Shown: in pieces, positions 55,386 through 64,000 of the stretch
Numbering within the stretch: the first letter of the stretch is position 1
Layout: every line of letters starts with the position of its first letter
Assembly: GCA_023897205.1 (NCBI GenBank)
Contig: JAHWDD010000012.1
Coordinates: 310,001-374,000, forward strand
Origin: Exophiala sp. HKRS030
Lineage: Eukaryota; Ascomycota; Eurotiomycetes; Chaetothyriales; Herpotrichiellaceae
DNA: 64,000 nucleotides
Direction: 5' to 3'
Translations under genes and position numbers: made by a program
Notes under the pieces: model-generated
What the model saw: the letters and a program-made list of their open reading frames with translations, nothing else
Told to the model about the DNA's origin: nothing
The model's database searches: none

Positions 55386-55907
55386 GATGGGATTACTCAC
55401 CCTTTTTAAGTACCTCAAATTTCGAGAGTTACCTATCACCCACGTCAACATATTCTGCGTGACGAAATCTATATGTATGAAGAATCAAGTAGCTACGAAA
55501 AAGTCGCCAATGCCGTTCGACAACAACAACAGGTCACGAAGAATTGAAATGAGTGGCACGATGAGGAAGAGAGGGACACACCCAAAAAGATGAAAACAGA
55601 AAAATGATCAGACACACGAATAAAACTATCTAGTATCATCAAGTCATATACAATTTCCCCTCATCATCAGGACAAAATCGCCCACGGCTTTATCCTGAAG
55701 GGGTATATCGATCTCTTAGCCCGTAAAAGGGGAAACCCATTTCGCTTCGTTCCAAAAAATCTGTCGTCGTTATATTCGTTCCGTTCCATCTCGAGGTCAT
55801 AAAAAAACACAAGAACAAAGTGAAATATCTCAACAAGGGAAATTCCATCACCAGTCCCATTCACAGCCAAGTATGTAGTCCAAGTTTTCTCCACATGTAC
55901 CGCAATG
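55386..55907. other. Convergent intergenic region
   Basis: 3' flanks of LEU2 and the RBR ligase gene, AT-rich. No gene. Confidence 0.4.
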
Positions 55908-57848
55908 TCATGCAGGTACACTGTTTGCCCAGTCTCGAATTCTCCTCTCCTCGTCGGCTTCTCTGTACGCGTCCTGCTCGCCACCGTCTGCTTCTTGAGC
56001 TGTGCGCCTTCTCCTGGCAGTGCCACGTCGTCCAGGTCGTCGACCATTATGTTCACCCTGACCCTCCTCTGCAGGGTCCCTGGCTCCTCCACGCTGTCCG
56101 AGCATTTCAAGCATCTGTTCCATTGGCAACGGCATCCCTGGCGTACGGTTGTTCTCTCTACCCATGACCAAACCGTTGATCAGGTCTCTGGCAGCCTGTC
56201 CAGCCTGCGCATAGTTTGCCGTTAGAGCTTCTCTGGCCTGCTGTATGAAGTTCCCATTCATGTGGTGATTTGCGGCATTGCCAAACTCGTCCCGTTCGGC
56301 ATCGTTCCCTAGTCCAAGTTGCTGCATGCGCCGAGCCAATGCCTCGTCTCGTTCGACTTGGTCTCTCCGTCTGTCCATTTCTTCCTGGTAGCGTACAGGA
56401 TCTCCTCCGAGATGGGCATCGACGGCCTGGTAGTTGAACCACGGACAGTCGCACGATTTCCACTTCAATCCACAGATCATGCAGAACTCGGCCGTACAGC
56501 GACAGGTCATGTGGTTGCAGCCTTCTTTGAGTTCAACCATGGCGGAGCAATTGTAACATCGCTGCCAACCTTTCTCCCTGGCGACCTGGGCCAAGGCTTT
56601 CATCTCGGGATCTTTGGGACAGTCGCGCGAGACGTGCATCTTTTGCGAACAAATCCCGCAGACTCGAGTCTTGCATTGCTTGCACCTGCCAACTTTGCGG
56701 CCGTCTTCAATCTTCATATGATGTGGTTTGATCCACGCGCCACACCTCCTGGCGGGGCAGTATATCCTGTTTTTCGTCTTGAATTCATCATATTTGCGAT
56801 TCCATAGTACCTTGAACTTCTGGTCGAACAACCTGTCCACGTGTTTCAGATCTATGTGCTGGTCTGTACAACAGCGAGGTGGCATATGTGCAGGGTCTTT
56901 TACCGACATGGTAAATATTCGTTTGAGGCATGAATGACACATGCGGTGAGAGCACGGTAGTTTGGCCGACTTGAGGACAGGAACGTCGTCCGCTCCACAC
57001 GTCAAGCAGGACACTTTCTTTTGCGGCTCGCTGTTCGGGAGGAACATGCCACTCAATTTGCCGACCGTGCTCTTTTGCCCGTCGTTGGGATGCGTCACTT
57101 TGCTGGCACCGACGTCGACTTTCGACCTCGATGAGGTTGTTGCATTGCGCTTCAACGGTGGCCTCTGTGGCTTGTCTGCGGAAACAGTGCTTCGTCGGAC
57201 CATCGTAGGCGAAGATTGCGTATCGCGCTGTTGCCTGGATGTGGCACGCTCAGTATCTCGACGTTCACGTTCTGCATCGCGTCCCTCATCGGAAGGTCTT
57301 CGTCTTATAGGTTCTGTGTTCCTACGTTCGGGTATCTGCCGCCTGACAGTTGAAGGCGCGAGTCCTCTGATCGACGCCTTAGACTGCGACTTTGTTGTAT
57401 ACTTCGTCGCTGTATTTTTCCGCGTGTTGTCTGGCCTCCCGTAGACATAGTCAGATTCGCCATCATCGCGGCGCATGCGCTTCTGCATATCGTCCGTGCG
57501 TTTCGTAGGCTTCGGTGAGGATTTCGAATGCTGAAGGTCCGGGCTGTGATCCCTGACTATTCTATACTTCCGGTCTCGATCCCCGCCAGTCTGCGACACG
57601 GCTTTCGTGCTCTTAACGTATTCATATTTCATCTCTTTCCGCTTCTGCTCAGGTGTTTTTGCTAGATTCTCGAGCCTGGCCTTTCGAAGAGTCTCGATGT
57701 CAGGGGGGCGATCGGCGGCGAGAGCGGCGGAGGATTTCGTCGTTGCACGATCATCATCATCGGACTTCTTGCGTGATTTGGAAGCACGAGTGTCACCATG
57801 ATCGCGATGGGACTTCTTCTTTTTCTTCTTGATCTCTTCCAAGGCCAT
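55908..57848 (-). CDS. RBR (RING-IBR-RING) E3 ubiquitin ligase
   Basis: Intronless, 646 aa, ATG at 57848. The first 280 residues are basic and disordered, opening with MALEEIKKKKKKSHRDHG, a likely nuclear signal. The RBR module is at about 285-475: RING1 (CLTCGADDVPVLKSAKLPC, CHSCLKRIF), IBR (YCPARRCGAWI, CKQCKTRVCGICSQKMH) and RING2/Rcat (CYNCSAMVELKEGCNHMTC), in which the Cys of CNHMTC is the expected thioester-forming residue. The tail has a helical, ubiquitin-interaction-like stretch (RDEALARRMQQLGLG) and a disordered Gly/Arg-rich end. Similar IBR proteins are widespread in moulds and largely uncharacterised. It diverges from the diaminopropionate lyase gene. Confidence 0.92.
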   Translation of the reverse strand: MALEEIKKKKKKSHRDHGDTRASKSRKKSDDDDRATTKSSAALAADRPPDIETLRKARLENLAKTPEQKRKEMKYEYVKSTKAVSQTGGDRDRKYRIVRDHSPDLQHSKSSPKPTKRTDDMQKRMRRDDGESDYVYGRPDNTRKNTATKYTTKSQSKASIRGLAPSTVRRQIPERRNTEPIRRRPSDEGRDAERERRDTERATSRQQRDTQSSPTMVRRSTVSADKPQRPPLKRNATTSSRSKVDVGASKVTHPNDGQKSTVGKLSGMFLPNSEPQKKVSCLTCGADDVPVLKSAKLPCSHRMCHSCLKRIFTMSVKDPAHMPPRCCTDQHIDLKHVDRLFDQKFKVLWNRKYDEFKTKNRIYCPARRCGAWIKPHHMKIEDGRKVGRCKQCKTRVCGICSQKMHVSRDCPKDPEMKALAQVAREKGWQRCYNCSAMVELKEGCNHMTCRCTAEFCMICGLKWKSCDCPWFNYQAVDAHLGGDPVRYQEEMDRRRDQVERDEALARRMQQLGLGNDAERDEFGNAANHHMNGNFIQQAREALTANYAQAGQAARDLINGLVMGRENNRTPGMPLPMEQMLEMLGQRGGARDPAEEGQGEHNGRRPGRRGTARRRRTAQEADGGEQDAYREADEERRIRDWANSVPA

Positions 57849-58500
57849 CGACGAAGCTTGCCTGCGTCAGCAAACACCACTTGCGCACCAGCGTTGGCTT
57901 CCTTGGGCTGCAACGCAACCACAGCGGCCAATCAGTAGCCGGGCGCAAAAATGGATGGAGTGATGCAAAGGTTGGCGGCCGCCGGGGCCAGGTCCTATAT
58001 GCTTCTCATGACAGGATTTGATGGACACGCACACTTTCGAGTAGCGAGGCAACCAATGGAGGTTGGCCAGCTGGCTCTGCAGCCTGAGGCTGGGATAGCA
58101 TGCATTATGCGAGTCGATACGGTGTCCGGCGATGTTGTTTCTGCAGCTGTTATTGGCTGAGACGTATTAAAGTTGTTCCGCCCCGGCCTCCCATTCTGCC
58201 TCAATTGAACTCATAACATCGAAAGACACTCCGTATGTTGAGGAAGACATGACAGGTTTTCCTGAGACCTCCGAATTTGTGCTCCCAGGTTAGGGTATCC
58301 GGGTGCTCATTGAGAGTATAAAGACGCACACTGAAGATTACCTGAAAGTGTAGAAGAGCACGCCCTGCGACAATGCCCTTGACCTTCCCCCCCTCTCACG
58401 CTACACCTCTACATACACAACTAGTACACCGCTGCTCGAGATCTACAGTAGACATATGCACAGAGAGACCTTCTGTGGCAGGGTCTCTAAATTGAGCGCG
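57849..58500. other. Divergent promoter region
   Basis: About 650 bases between RBR and lyase genes. It contains a CCAAT box on the minus strand near 58150 (TTATTGGC) and a CACTCCGTA motif at 58227. No gene. Confidence 0.45.
58227..58235 (-). repeat. TACGGAGTG motif copy
   Basis: CACTCCGTA on the plus strand, the reverse complement of the G-ending variant, in a divergent promoter. Confidence 0.5.
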
Positions 58501-59622
58501 ATGTCTGCCTCCGATATGTATGTAAATTCGCAAGCCCAAACATGGAACTATGACTACGAGACCGATGTCGGACTTGCCCAAAAGTTCCATAAGCGGCTTC
58601 CTGGATATTGTCCAAGCCCACTGGTTGCCCTCGATGATGTTGCAAAAGAGCTGGGCGTGAAAGCTGTCTTTGTCAAAGACGAGAGTAGTCGTCTTGGACT
58701 GCCGGCATTCAAAATCCTAGGAGCATCATGGGGCACATTTCGTGCCCTGGCAGATCGTACTGGACTCCCTCTTGATGCGAGTCTCGAAGATGCAGCGAAA
58801 GCTGCGCAAAGATCACGACTCGTTCTGTTGGCGGCCACCGAAGGAAATCATGGTCGTGCTGTGGCGCGGATGGGCAAAATCCTCGGCATTCAAACCCAAA
58901 TATATATGTCGAGATATGCCGATCATGAGACTGTCCAGAAGATCGAAAGTGAAGGCGCGAACGTCACAGTGATCTCTGGAGACTATGATGAAGCGGTTGG
59001 GAAAGCTTCGGCTGAATCCAAACAGAATCCCAACCACCTCCTCATTCAGGACAATGCGTTTGAAGGATACGAGCAGATTCCAGCCTGGATCGTGGAAGGA
59101 TACTCGACTCTTCTGGTCGAATCTGAGCAACAACTTGCGAGTCAGGGGCTAAGGGCGACATTGATGATCACACCGATAGGAGTCGGGTCGTTGGGTCACG
59201 CTGTTGTTGCGCACTGCAAATGGGGAGGAAGGAAGATCAAAGTGTTGACAGTAGAGCCTGAGACGGCCGCTTGTTTGAACCGCAACCTCCAATCTCAGAC
59301 CTGGGAGACGATCGAAACGTCAGCCACGATCATGAACGGCATGAATTGTGGAACTGTGTCACCTATTTCATGGCCTGTTTTCCTAAAGGGCGTTGATGCC
59401 AGCGTGATGATATCAGATCTCGAGTGCCACAAGGCTATCAAATACTTGCAAGCTCATGATGTCAACGCTGGTCCTTGCGGAGCTGCCTCTCTTGCTGCGC
59501 TACGAAGGGCGAAAGCACTCGACCCAGCCGCGATCGGGCTTGATTCCAATGCTGTCGTTGTTTTGCTAAGTACCGAAGGCGCCAGAGGGTATACCTTGCC
59601 TGCAGGTGCTTCTGACACTTGA
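58501..59622 (+). CDS. Diaminopropionate ammonia-lyase family PLP enzyme
   Basis: PLP-dependent lyase of the fold II (tryptophan synthase beta/threonine dehydratase) group. Bacterial relatives split 2,3-diaminopropionate to pyruvate and ammonia; the fungal substrate is not established. Intronless; ATG 58501 (MSASDMYVNSQAQTWNY) fits the family start better than the in-frame ATG at 58456. 373 aa. The PLP Lys is Lys71 in SRLGLPAFKILGASW; the phosphate-binding region includes ATEGNHGRAVA and the glycine loop TPIGVGSLGHA. The C-terminal NAGPCGAASLAALRRA and LLSTEGARGY motifs are also typical. Similar genes are scattered among fungi, suggesting a catabolic, dispensable role, possibly from past transfer. 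Confidence 0.85.
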   Translation: MSASDMYVNSQAQTWNYDYETDVGLAQKFHKRLPGYCPSPLVALDDVAKELGVKAVFVKDESSRLGLPAFKILGASWGTFRALADRTGLPLDASLEDAAKAAQRSRLVLLAATEGNHGRAVARMGKILGIQTQIYMSRYADHETVQKIESEGANVTVISGDYDEAVGKASAESKQNPNHLLIQDNAFEGYEQIPAWIVEGYSTLLVESEQQLASQGLRATLMITPIGVGSLGHAVVAHCKWGGRKIKVLTVEPETAACLNRNLQSQTWETIETSATIMNGMNCGTVSPISWPVFLKGVDASVMISDLECHKAIKYLQAHDVNAGPCGAASLAALRRAKALDPAAIGLDSNAVVVLLSTEGARGYTLPAGASDT

Positions 59623-60240
59623 ATCGGTATGAAGATAGTTAAGGACGGCCAATCAACTTCTTAAATACACCCGTCATGAAGAGAGGGATTCGGTTTAAAC
59701 AGCAAAATATCGGGATAGAGAAGCAAGGTTACAATGTTAGCCGATGCGGCAACAATCACGGTTACAAGGCAGCTATGTTCCCTTGGAGAGAAATCGGATC
59801 TGAATTGAATTTCATTGATTTTTCGATTCTTTACACGATATTGATTCTGGGGATGGTCTTCTGCCCGAATAGTACTCGTTGCAGCTAGACAAGTGCACCA
59901 ACCAACCATGGCCTGCTCGCAGCGCTTGACAGGAAAAAGCTGCCTCTTGCATCTCGTCAATGTTTGCCCTCACACTCTATGATCAAGGTACCACAAAAAG
60001 GTCTCCACAGCCCTGTGTTCGCTGTAGGCGCCGATGAACTGTTACCGAAGCCTCTGCAATTGCCACGCATCACTCCTCTTCCACCATAGCTGCGCAGCTT
60101 CTGCTTTCTTTTCACCGTCGATTCCTTTTTGTTCCCGTCCAATGGTTGGAATCTACCAAAATGCAAGACTCTGTGTATTAGGTCACCTTGTCGATTGCTA
60201 TCTCTAGCCTTGGCCACGTCTCATCATTATTGGGGACCTT
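59623..60240. other. Convergent intergenic region
   Basis: 3' flanks of the lyase and second BTB gene. Short frames only. No gene. Confidence 0.4.
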
Positions 60241-60915
60241 TCAGCATTTCTTGGTCAGGTGGTGAATATGCCACTTGCATCTTCCCTTCTTCTGCTGAAC
60301 GGGCAACTTCGTCCTGGCTTCAGGGTCGGCAAGGCACTTGATCAAACTTTCTGCGAACTGGCCCTTTTTCCGAACCATTTGAGGAAGCTCTCTATTGACT
60401 TCTTGGATGTAATGGTCCCAACCGACTTGGAGAATTGACCAAGTCAACAACTTCATCACCAGTGCTCTGAGACCCTCATCGACAGGTTGGATATGCTGGA
60501 GTCGATCCAGGTATCTTATCCATGGCATGTCTTCCTGCGCCAGAGTGCAGAATGCATCTAGTAGTGCGTTGGCGTACTCCTCCAGCCCAACACCTATGGC
60601 ACAGCAGTAGGCATCGACAATTTCAGTGCCAATTCGAATACCTTCGTCATGTGTTTTTGCTAAGTCTGCTTGAGAGTAAGGAAGAGTGTTGAAGTAAAGC
60701 CAATTGACTAAATTCTCTCCCAACTCTTTGCTTGTTATTTCAGGATAGGATATACTACCGTCAAACGTTGTATCTTCGCATCGTCTTGCAAACCAAGGGC
60801 TCTGGCAGAGGATGTCTTTGTGGACGACGAGTCGGTATTCGGTGTTCTCGAAGCCCGCAAACTTCAGGGTGACCATGTCGGTAGGGAAGGAGATACTGGC
60901 ATACTCAGAACCCAT
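60241..60915 (-). CDS. BTB/POZ domain protein
   Basis: 224 aa, ATG at 60915 (MGSEYASISFPTDMVTLKF). The N-terminal 90 residues form a divergent BTB fold: VTLKFAGFENTEYRLVVHKDILC, SPWFARRCEDTTF, YPEITSKELGENLVNWLYFNTLP. The remaining part is helical (GLEEYANALLDAFCTLAQEDMP), and the tail is basic (KLPVQQKKGRCKW). Fungal genomes hold many such short BTB proteins of unknown role. It is unrelated in sequence, beyond the fold, to the other BTB gene here. A short ATG frame upstream (MALSRKKR, 60968-60945), followed by a GTACGT donor, hints at a possible earlier exon, but I found no in-frame acceptor. Confidence 0.78.
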   Translation of the reverse strand: MGSEYASISFPTDMVTLKFAGFENTEYRLVVHKDILCQSPWFARRCEDTTFDGSISYPEITSKELGENLVNWLYFNTLPYSQADLAKTHDEGIRIGTEIVDAYCCAIGVGLEEYANALLDAFCTLAQEDMPWIRYLDRLQHIQPVDEGLRALVMKLLTWSILQVGWDHYIQEVNRELPQMVRKKGQFAESLIKCLADPEARTKLPVQQKKGRCKWHIHHLTKKC

Positions 60916-61811
60916 ATCTAACTGGTCTCGGGGGGTTTGACGTACCTTTTCTTGCGACTTAACGCCATGGCTAGACGTGGGCCAGTACCTCTGGCGTAGG
61001 TGTCGATGGCTTAGGTAGCTGGAGAAGGAAGGAGGTGATGTGAGTTAAGAGCCGAGAGTTAGAGAGAATTGACGGAGAGTTTGCAGAGTGATATTGTGGA
61101 ATTGGAGTTAGTAAAGACTATGAGACTTCTGGGCAATCTCTCTGGCACCCATAGTGAAGTCACTGAGTCCTCACTTCTATTTCAGGATTCATTTACTTTC
61201 GAGTTCATGATTCGGAAAATCTAGACTCTGGTCTGTGAATGATCACACCGGCATTAGCGAGCAGTTTGATCATCACGAAGTGTCCAATGGGTCAAAAGCT
61301 TTCCGATTCTACTCATATGTTTTCACCTAGGTACTGAGAGTAAAGAGGTGTGACTCGTCCGGGACCATTCACGATATACCTCCCTTCTACGGAGAGCCTC
61401 GTTCAAGACAACTGCGCTTTTCAAACAAGCACGAACTCCGCTACACAAGCTTGAATATCGGATTACCAAGCCTTAGAGGTAATCTCCAGTAGGTCAATGC
61501 GTTGAGACCGAGGTCAGATGTTTGCTGCTCGTCATAAGGAGGGAAGGTTCCCTATCCCTTGATTACGCTCTCAGCCTCGTCACATGACCTCTCACCGTCG
61601 ACGTCATTTTGTTGACGCGTGCTTCCGACTCTTTATTGACATCAACTTCAACGTCGTCTTCTGACTTGACTGATCTCTACACAACTTCTACAAGACCAAC
61701 TCATATCAACATCCCAGCGGGACCAACAAGAAGACATCATGACACAATTCGACATTTAGAGCAGCTGTATACATATATTTTTACACAGTCACCGGCTCAA
61801 ACTACCTCGAC
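60916..61811. other. Divergent promoter region of BTB and RNase T2 genes
   Basis: About 0.9 kb without a supported gene. The last 200 bases before the RNase ATG are rich in ACA/TCA and lack stops in one frame (61609-61911), which looks like leader sequence. Confidence 0.45.
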
Positions 61812-63410
61812 ATGGCTCCATCCTTATTCCAACTACCGTTTCTCTCCTCCATTTCTAATGCGCTATTACCACCATCCACATCACCTCTTGAAACCACCAA
61901 AGCCACGATGACGGCCACTACCCTCCAATCATGCCCCAACCCGCCGTCACTGTCTTGCCCATTCCCTCCACCCCGCGAGATCAACACGTGCTGCCTGAAC
62001 CACCCTTCGGGTCATTTTCTCCAGACCCAATTCTGGGACACTTCTCCAGCCCTCGGGCCCAACACGTCCTGGACCATCCACGGTCTCTGGCCGGACCTCT
62101 GCACGGGAGGGTTCGATCAATTTTGTGATACGACGCGATCTCATCCTCCCGGCGCCATGCGTGATCTGATCACCACTCTCCTCAATCAAACGCATTCGGA
62201 CCCCAAAGCCCTCCTCGATTTCATGGACGAATACTGGCTCTCACTCAATTCAGACGCCGCACACCTCTGGTCCCACGAATGGAACAAGCACGGCACATGT
62301 ATCTCGACCCTCGAACAGGGTTGTTATCCATCGTCATCAACGCATGAGTACTCTGATAGTGATGAGTCCTCGGACAGCAACCTCGACCTAGGCATACTAG
62401 ATTACTTTATCCACACGACATCTCTCTTCCGTACGCTAGACACGTACACCATCCTGTCTGAAGCCGGCATCGTTCCTTCCCACGAAGTACGCTACACCTT
62501 ACAAGACCTCGAAGATGCTATATCCTCTTCGCCATACAACCACCCCGTGACGTTCCGTTGTACTCACTCTGGCGAACTCAACGAGATATGGTATCATTTC
62601 TCCGTCATGGGTTCACTGAGGAACTCGTACGACGATTCTTCTCTTTCCACTTCCACCTCCGTTTCATCACATGGTACCACCGACCAACCTCCAGCGCAGC
62701 GGTACTCTTCTTCTACTCCATTTCTGCCTGCCGACGCCGTCCGCGAAATATTCATCCCCACCGACCCCGACGGTGCCAAATCCAACTGTCCGAGCCGTGG
62801 GATCAAGTACTTGCACAAGAATGGGCATTCCGATCCTGGTCCATCACCCACGCATACCTATACGCGCACGTCGACGACCACAAGCACACCAACATCCCCA
62901 CCGTTTACGGGCAAGGGCCATCTCGCGATCCACATTCTCGACGACGACCACCATGGACCGACTTTTTCCGAGTCCGAATCTGAACAACAGCAGCATCCCC
63001 TCGTCTTGAACGAGCAACTATCGGATGATATCGCAACACAGTCGAATGACGACGACAACAAAGGCTGTCTCATTCGCCTGGGTCAATGGTACGTCTCGGG
63101 CACGTGTGCCACCTTTCGCGCACAAAAGGACGTCGTCGATCCTGGCCACGCGCCGCTCTTCTCCCTCTCGTCCAGCTACTCGCCGTGCGTCGTCAACCCA
63201 AAAACCTCCAGATTCGAGTGTACCAAGTCGACCGCCGTACAGAGTATCTTCTCTTCGGACCCTCAAAACCCCCGTGCCCTGTCTTACCAGAATAAGACGA
63301 CATTCTATGCGAATCATGTACCGAAACGATTTGACAAGGTCGACGTGTATGCAAATGATGGTAATGGTGAAAGAAGTGTTCAATTGGAAATTCATTGGGT
63401 AGCTACATAG
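61812..63410 (+). CDS. Ribonuclease T2 family protein with C-terminal extension
   Basis: RNA endonuclease of the T2 family, acting in secretory or vacuolar compartments. Intronless, 532 aa. The hydrophobic N-terminus (MAPSLFQLPFLSSISNALLP) should be a signal peptide. Active-site block 1 is SWTIHGLWPD with His90; block 2 is SHEWNKHGTC with His155, Glu156 and His160; Cys pairs conserved in the family are present (CCLNHP, GTC, CTHSGE). After the catalytic domain (to about residue 310), a Ser/Thr/Pro-rich linker leads to a C-terminal domain (GHLAIHILDDDHHG, GCLIRLGQWYVSGTCATF) as in the larger fungal RNase T2 proteins such as yeast Rny1. An acidic Ser/Asp insert (about 175-195, SDSDESSDSN) sits between active site and distal strands. 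Confidence 0.92.
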   Translation: MAPSLFQLPFLSSISNALLPPSTSPLETTKATMTATTLQSCPNPPSLSCPFPPPREINTCCLNHPSGHFLQTQFWDTSPALGPNTSWTIHGLWPDLCTGGFDQFCDTTRSHPPGAMRDLITTLLNQTHSDPKALLDFMDEYWLSLNSDAAHLWSHEWNKHGTCISTLEQGCYPSSSTHEYSDSDESSDSNLDLGILDYFIHTTSLFRTLDTYTILSEAGIVPSHEVRYTLQDLEDAISSSPYNHPVTFRCTHSGELNEIWYHFSVMGSLRNSYDDSSLSTSTSVSSHGTTDQPPAQRYSSSTPFLPADAVREIFIPTDPDGAKSNCPSRGIKYLHKNGHSDPGPSPTHTYTRTSTTTSTPTSPPFTGKGHLAIHILDDDHHGPTFSESESEQQQHPLVLNEQLSDDIATQSNDDDNKGCLIRLGQWYVSGTCATFRAQKDVVDPGHAPLFSLSSSYSPCVVNPKTSRFECTKSTAVQSIFSSDPQNPRALSYQNKTTFYANHVPKRFDKVDVYANDGNGERSVQLEIHWVAT

Positions 63411-63499
63411 ACCATTCCATGCAGCAAAGTTTTCCTTGCTGCCGTTTAGACAATCTTTGTTGAACTCGCGCTTTTGCATTGAGCTCTATCCCTCTCCTA

Positions 63500-64000
63500 T
63501 TAATGCTTCGATGCCGGTAAATCATCACTGCTTCCTATGCTCATTGCTCCAACCCGGCGACCCATCTTCCTCACTTCTCGCACTCCGGCTCCAAATAGAT
63601 TTTTCACGATTTCCCCACTGGACTGCCGTTCCGATTTACGGCGAGAACGAATCACTTTCTCCTTCTCTCCCTGCACAGTAACCATTTGAACCTGTGGGAA
63701 GAAGGCTTGCGACTTTTCCTCATAAGGGGGCATTGTGTGACCACTTTCCATCATAGCACAGTCAAGGCTTCCAACCACTTGGTCTCGCTTTTGGATTTTC
63801 TTGCCAAAGATCAAGCTCCGCTCCTTCTCTGCAGGTGGTGTAGCCGTGGGAGTGGAGAGTGATTGCAGGCTGCGGCTCTCACTGTTGGCAAGACTGAAGG
63901 ATGGTATGCGTGAGCCTGACCGCCAGTGTGTAGCGTTCATTTGACTGGCTGTATGAGATTCTCTCCCCTCAATAGTTTGCTCTGCTGATTCAGGAGTGTG
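63500..64000 (-). CDS. Partial serine-rich protein, C-terminal end (runs off right edge)
   Basis: The frame is open from base 64000 to a stop at 63500 (167 codons including stop) and therefore continues 5' beyond the window; the in-frame Met at 63940 is internal. The visible part is polar: Ser/Thr-rich (LQSLSTPTATPPAEKERS), then QVQMVTVQGEKEKVIRSRRKS, a conserved-looking amphipathic segment (GEIVKNLFGAGVREVRKMG) and the end SSDDLPASKH. No enzyme motif is visible in it. The stop lies 90 bases from the RNase T2 stop, so the two genes converge closely. Function unknown. Confidence 0.65.
   Translation of the reverse strand, partial: HTPESAEQTIEGRESHTASQMNATHWRSGSRIPSFSLANSESRSLQSLSTPTATPPAEKERSLIFGKKIQKRDQVVGSLDCAMMESGHTMPPYEEKSQAFFPQVQMVTVQGEKEKVIRSRRKSERQSSGEIVKNLFGAGVREVRKMGRRVGAMSIGSSDDLPASKH

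Noticed and set aside
54399..55451. 350-codon antisense frame across LEU2
   Set aside because: Shadow of the GC-rich LEU2 exon 4; no domain.
1..64000. tRNA, rRNA, CRISPR array, intact transposon, secondary-metabolite cluster
   Set aside because: I looked for T-loop-like motifs, direct-repeat arrays, transposase or reverse-transcriptase motifs, and PKS/NRPS/terpene synthase motifs on both strands and saw none.

Overview
The window is nuclear DNA of a filamentous ascomycete (Pezizomycotina), most likely a Eurotiomycete-type fungus. Genes are short (1-4.5 kb), carry GT-AG introns mostly of 45-70 nt (a few of 300-390 nt, several with a clear TACTAAC branch site), lie on both strands, and are spaced by 0.3-3 kb of non-coding DNA. 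The gene set is typical of moulds: secreted sedolisin, single-chain urease, STB6, LaeA-like methyltransferase, CSN12, GID E3, DUF7514-type protein. Gene models were built by reading frames across splice sites by eye, so boundaries are inferences from GT/AG signals plus continuity of conserved protein sequence.

Layout. 0-12.6 kb: a left-edge partial gene (-), a secreted tripeptidyl-peptidase of the sedolisin family (+), a 2-oxoglutarate/Fe(II) oxygenase-like protein (+), a coiled-coil protein of unknown function (-), an Artemis/SNM1-like nuclease (+) and mitochondrial NADH-cytochrome b5 reductase MCR1 (+). 12.6-15.3 kb is gene-poor. 15.3-22.4 kb: an HMG-box protein (+), urease (+) with GATA motifs upstream, and a DUF7514-like protein (-). 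24.5-29.8 kb: an SRA-YDG domain protein (+), mitochondrial lysyl-tRNA synthetase (-), and TIM10 (+); the last two diverge from one 275-bp promoter.

30-41.3 kb: STB6-like (-), the GID-complex E3 RMD5/GID2 (+), a BTB protein (+), CSN12/Thp1-like PCI protein (-), ribosomal protein eL20 (+). 42-47.6 kb: a LaeA-like methyltransferase (-), a 3-kb stretch without a confident gene, and a WDR89-like WD40 protein (+). 48.5-53 kb: a full-length ABCC (MRP-type) transporter (-) whose frame is broken once by an in-frame TGA immediately before the first nucleotide-binding domain. 53.9-64 kb: LEU2 (+) with a Leu3-type CCG-N4-CGG site, an RBR E3 ligase (-), a diaminopropionate ammonia-lyase-family enzyme (+), a second BTB protein (-), a ribonuclease T2 (+), and the C-terminal end of a serine-rich gene running off the right edge (-).

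The genes are mostly unrelated housekeeping and regulatory functions, not one pathway or a secondary-metabolite cluster. Several touch nitrogen and amino-acid use (peptidase, urease, diaminopropionate lyase, LEU2), and ubiquitin biology recurs (GID E3, RBR ligase, CSN12, two BTB proteins). The most unusual observations are the fungal SRA-YDG protein, the single nonsense codon in the ABC transporter (with a 66-nt in-frame GT-AG segment spanning it), a short motif TACGGAGTR that occurs nine times and only between genes, and introns that remain open in the reading frame of the neighbouring exon.
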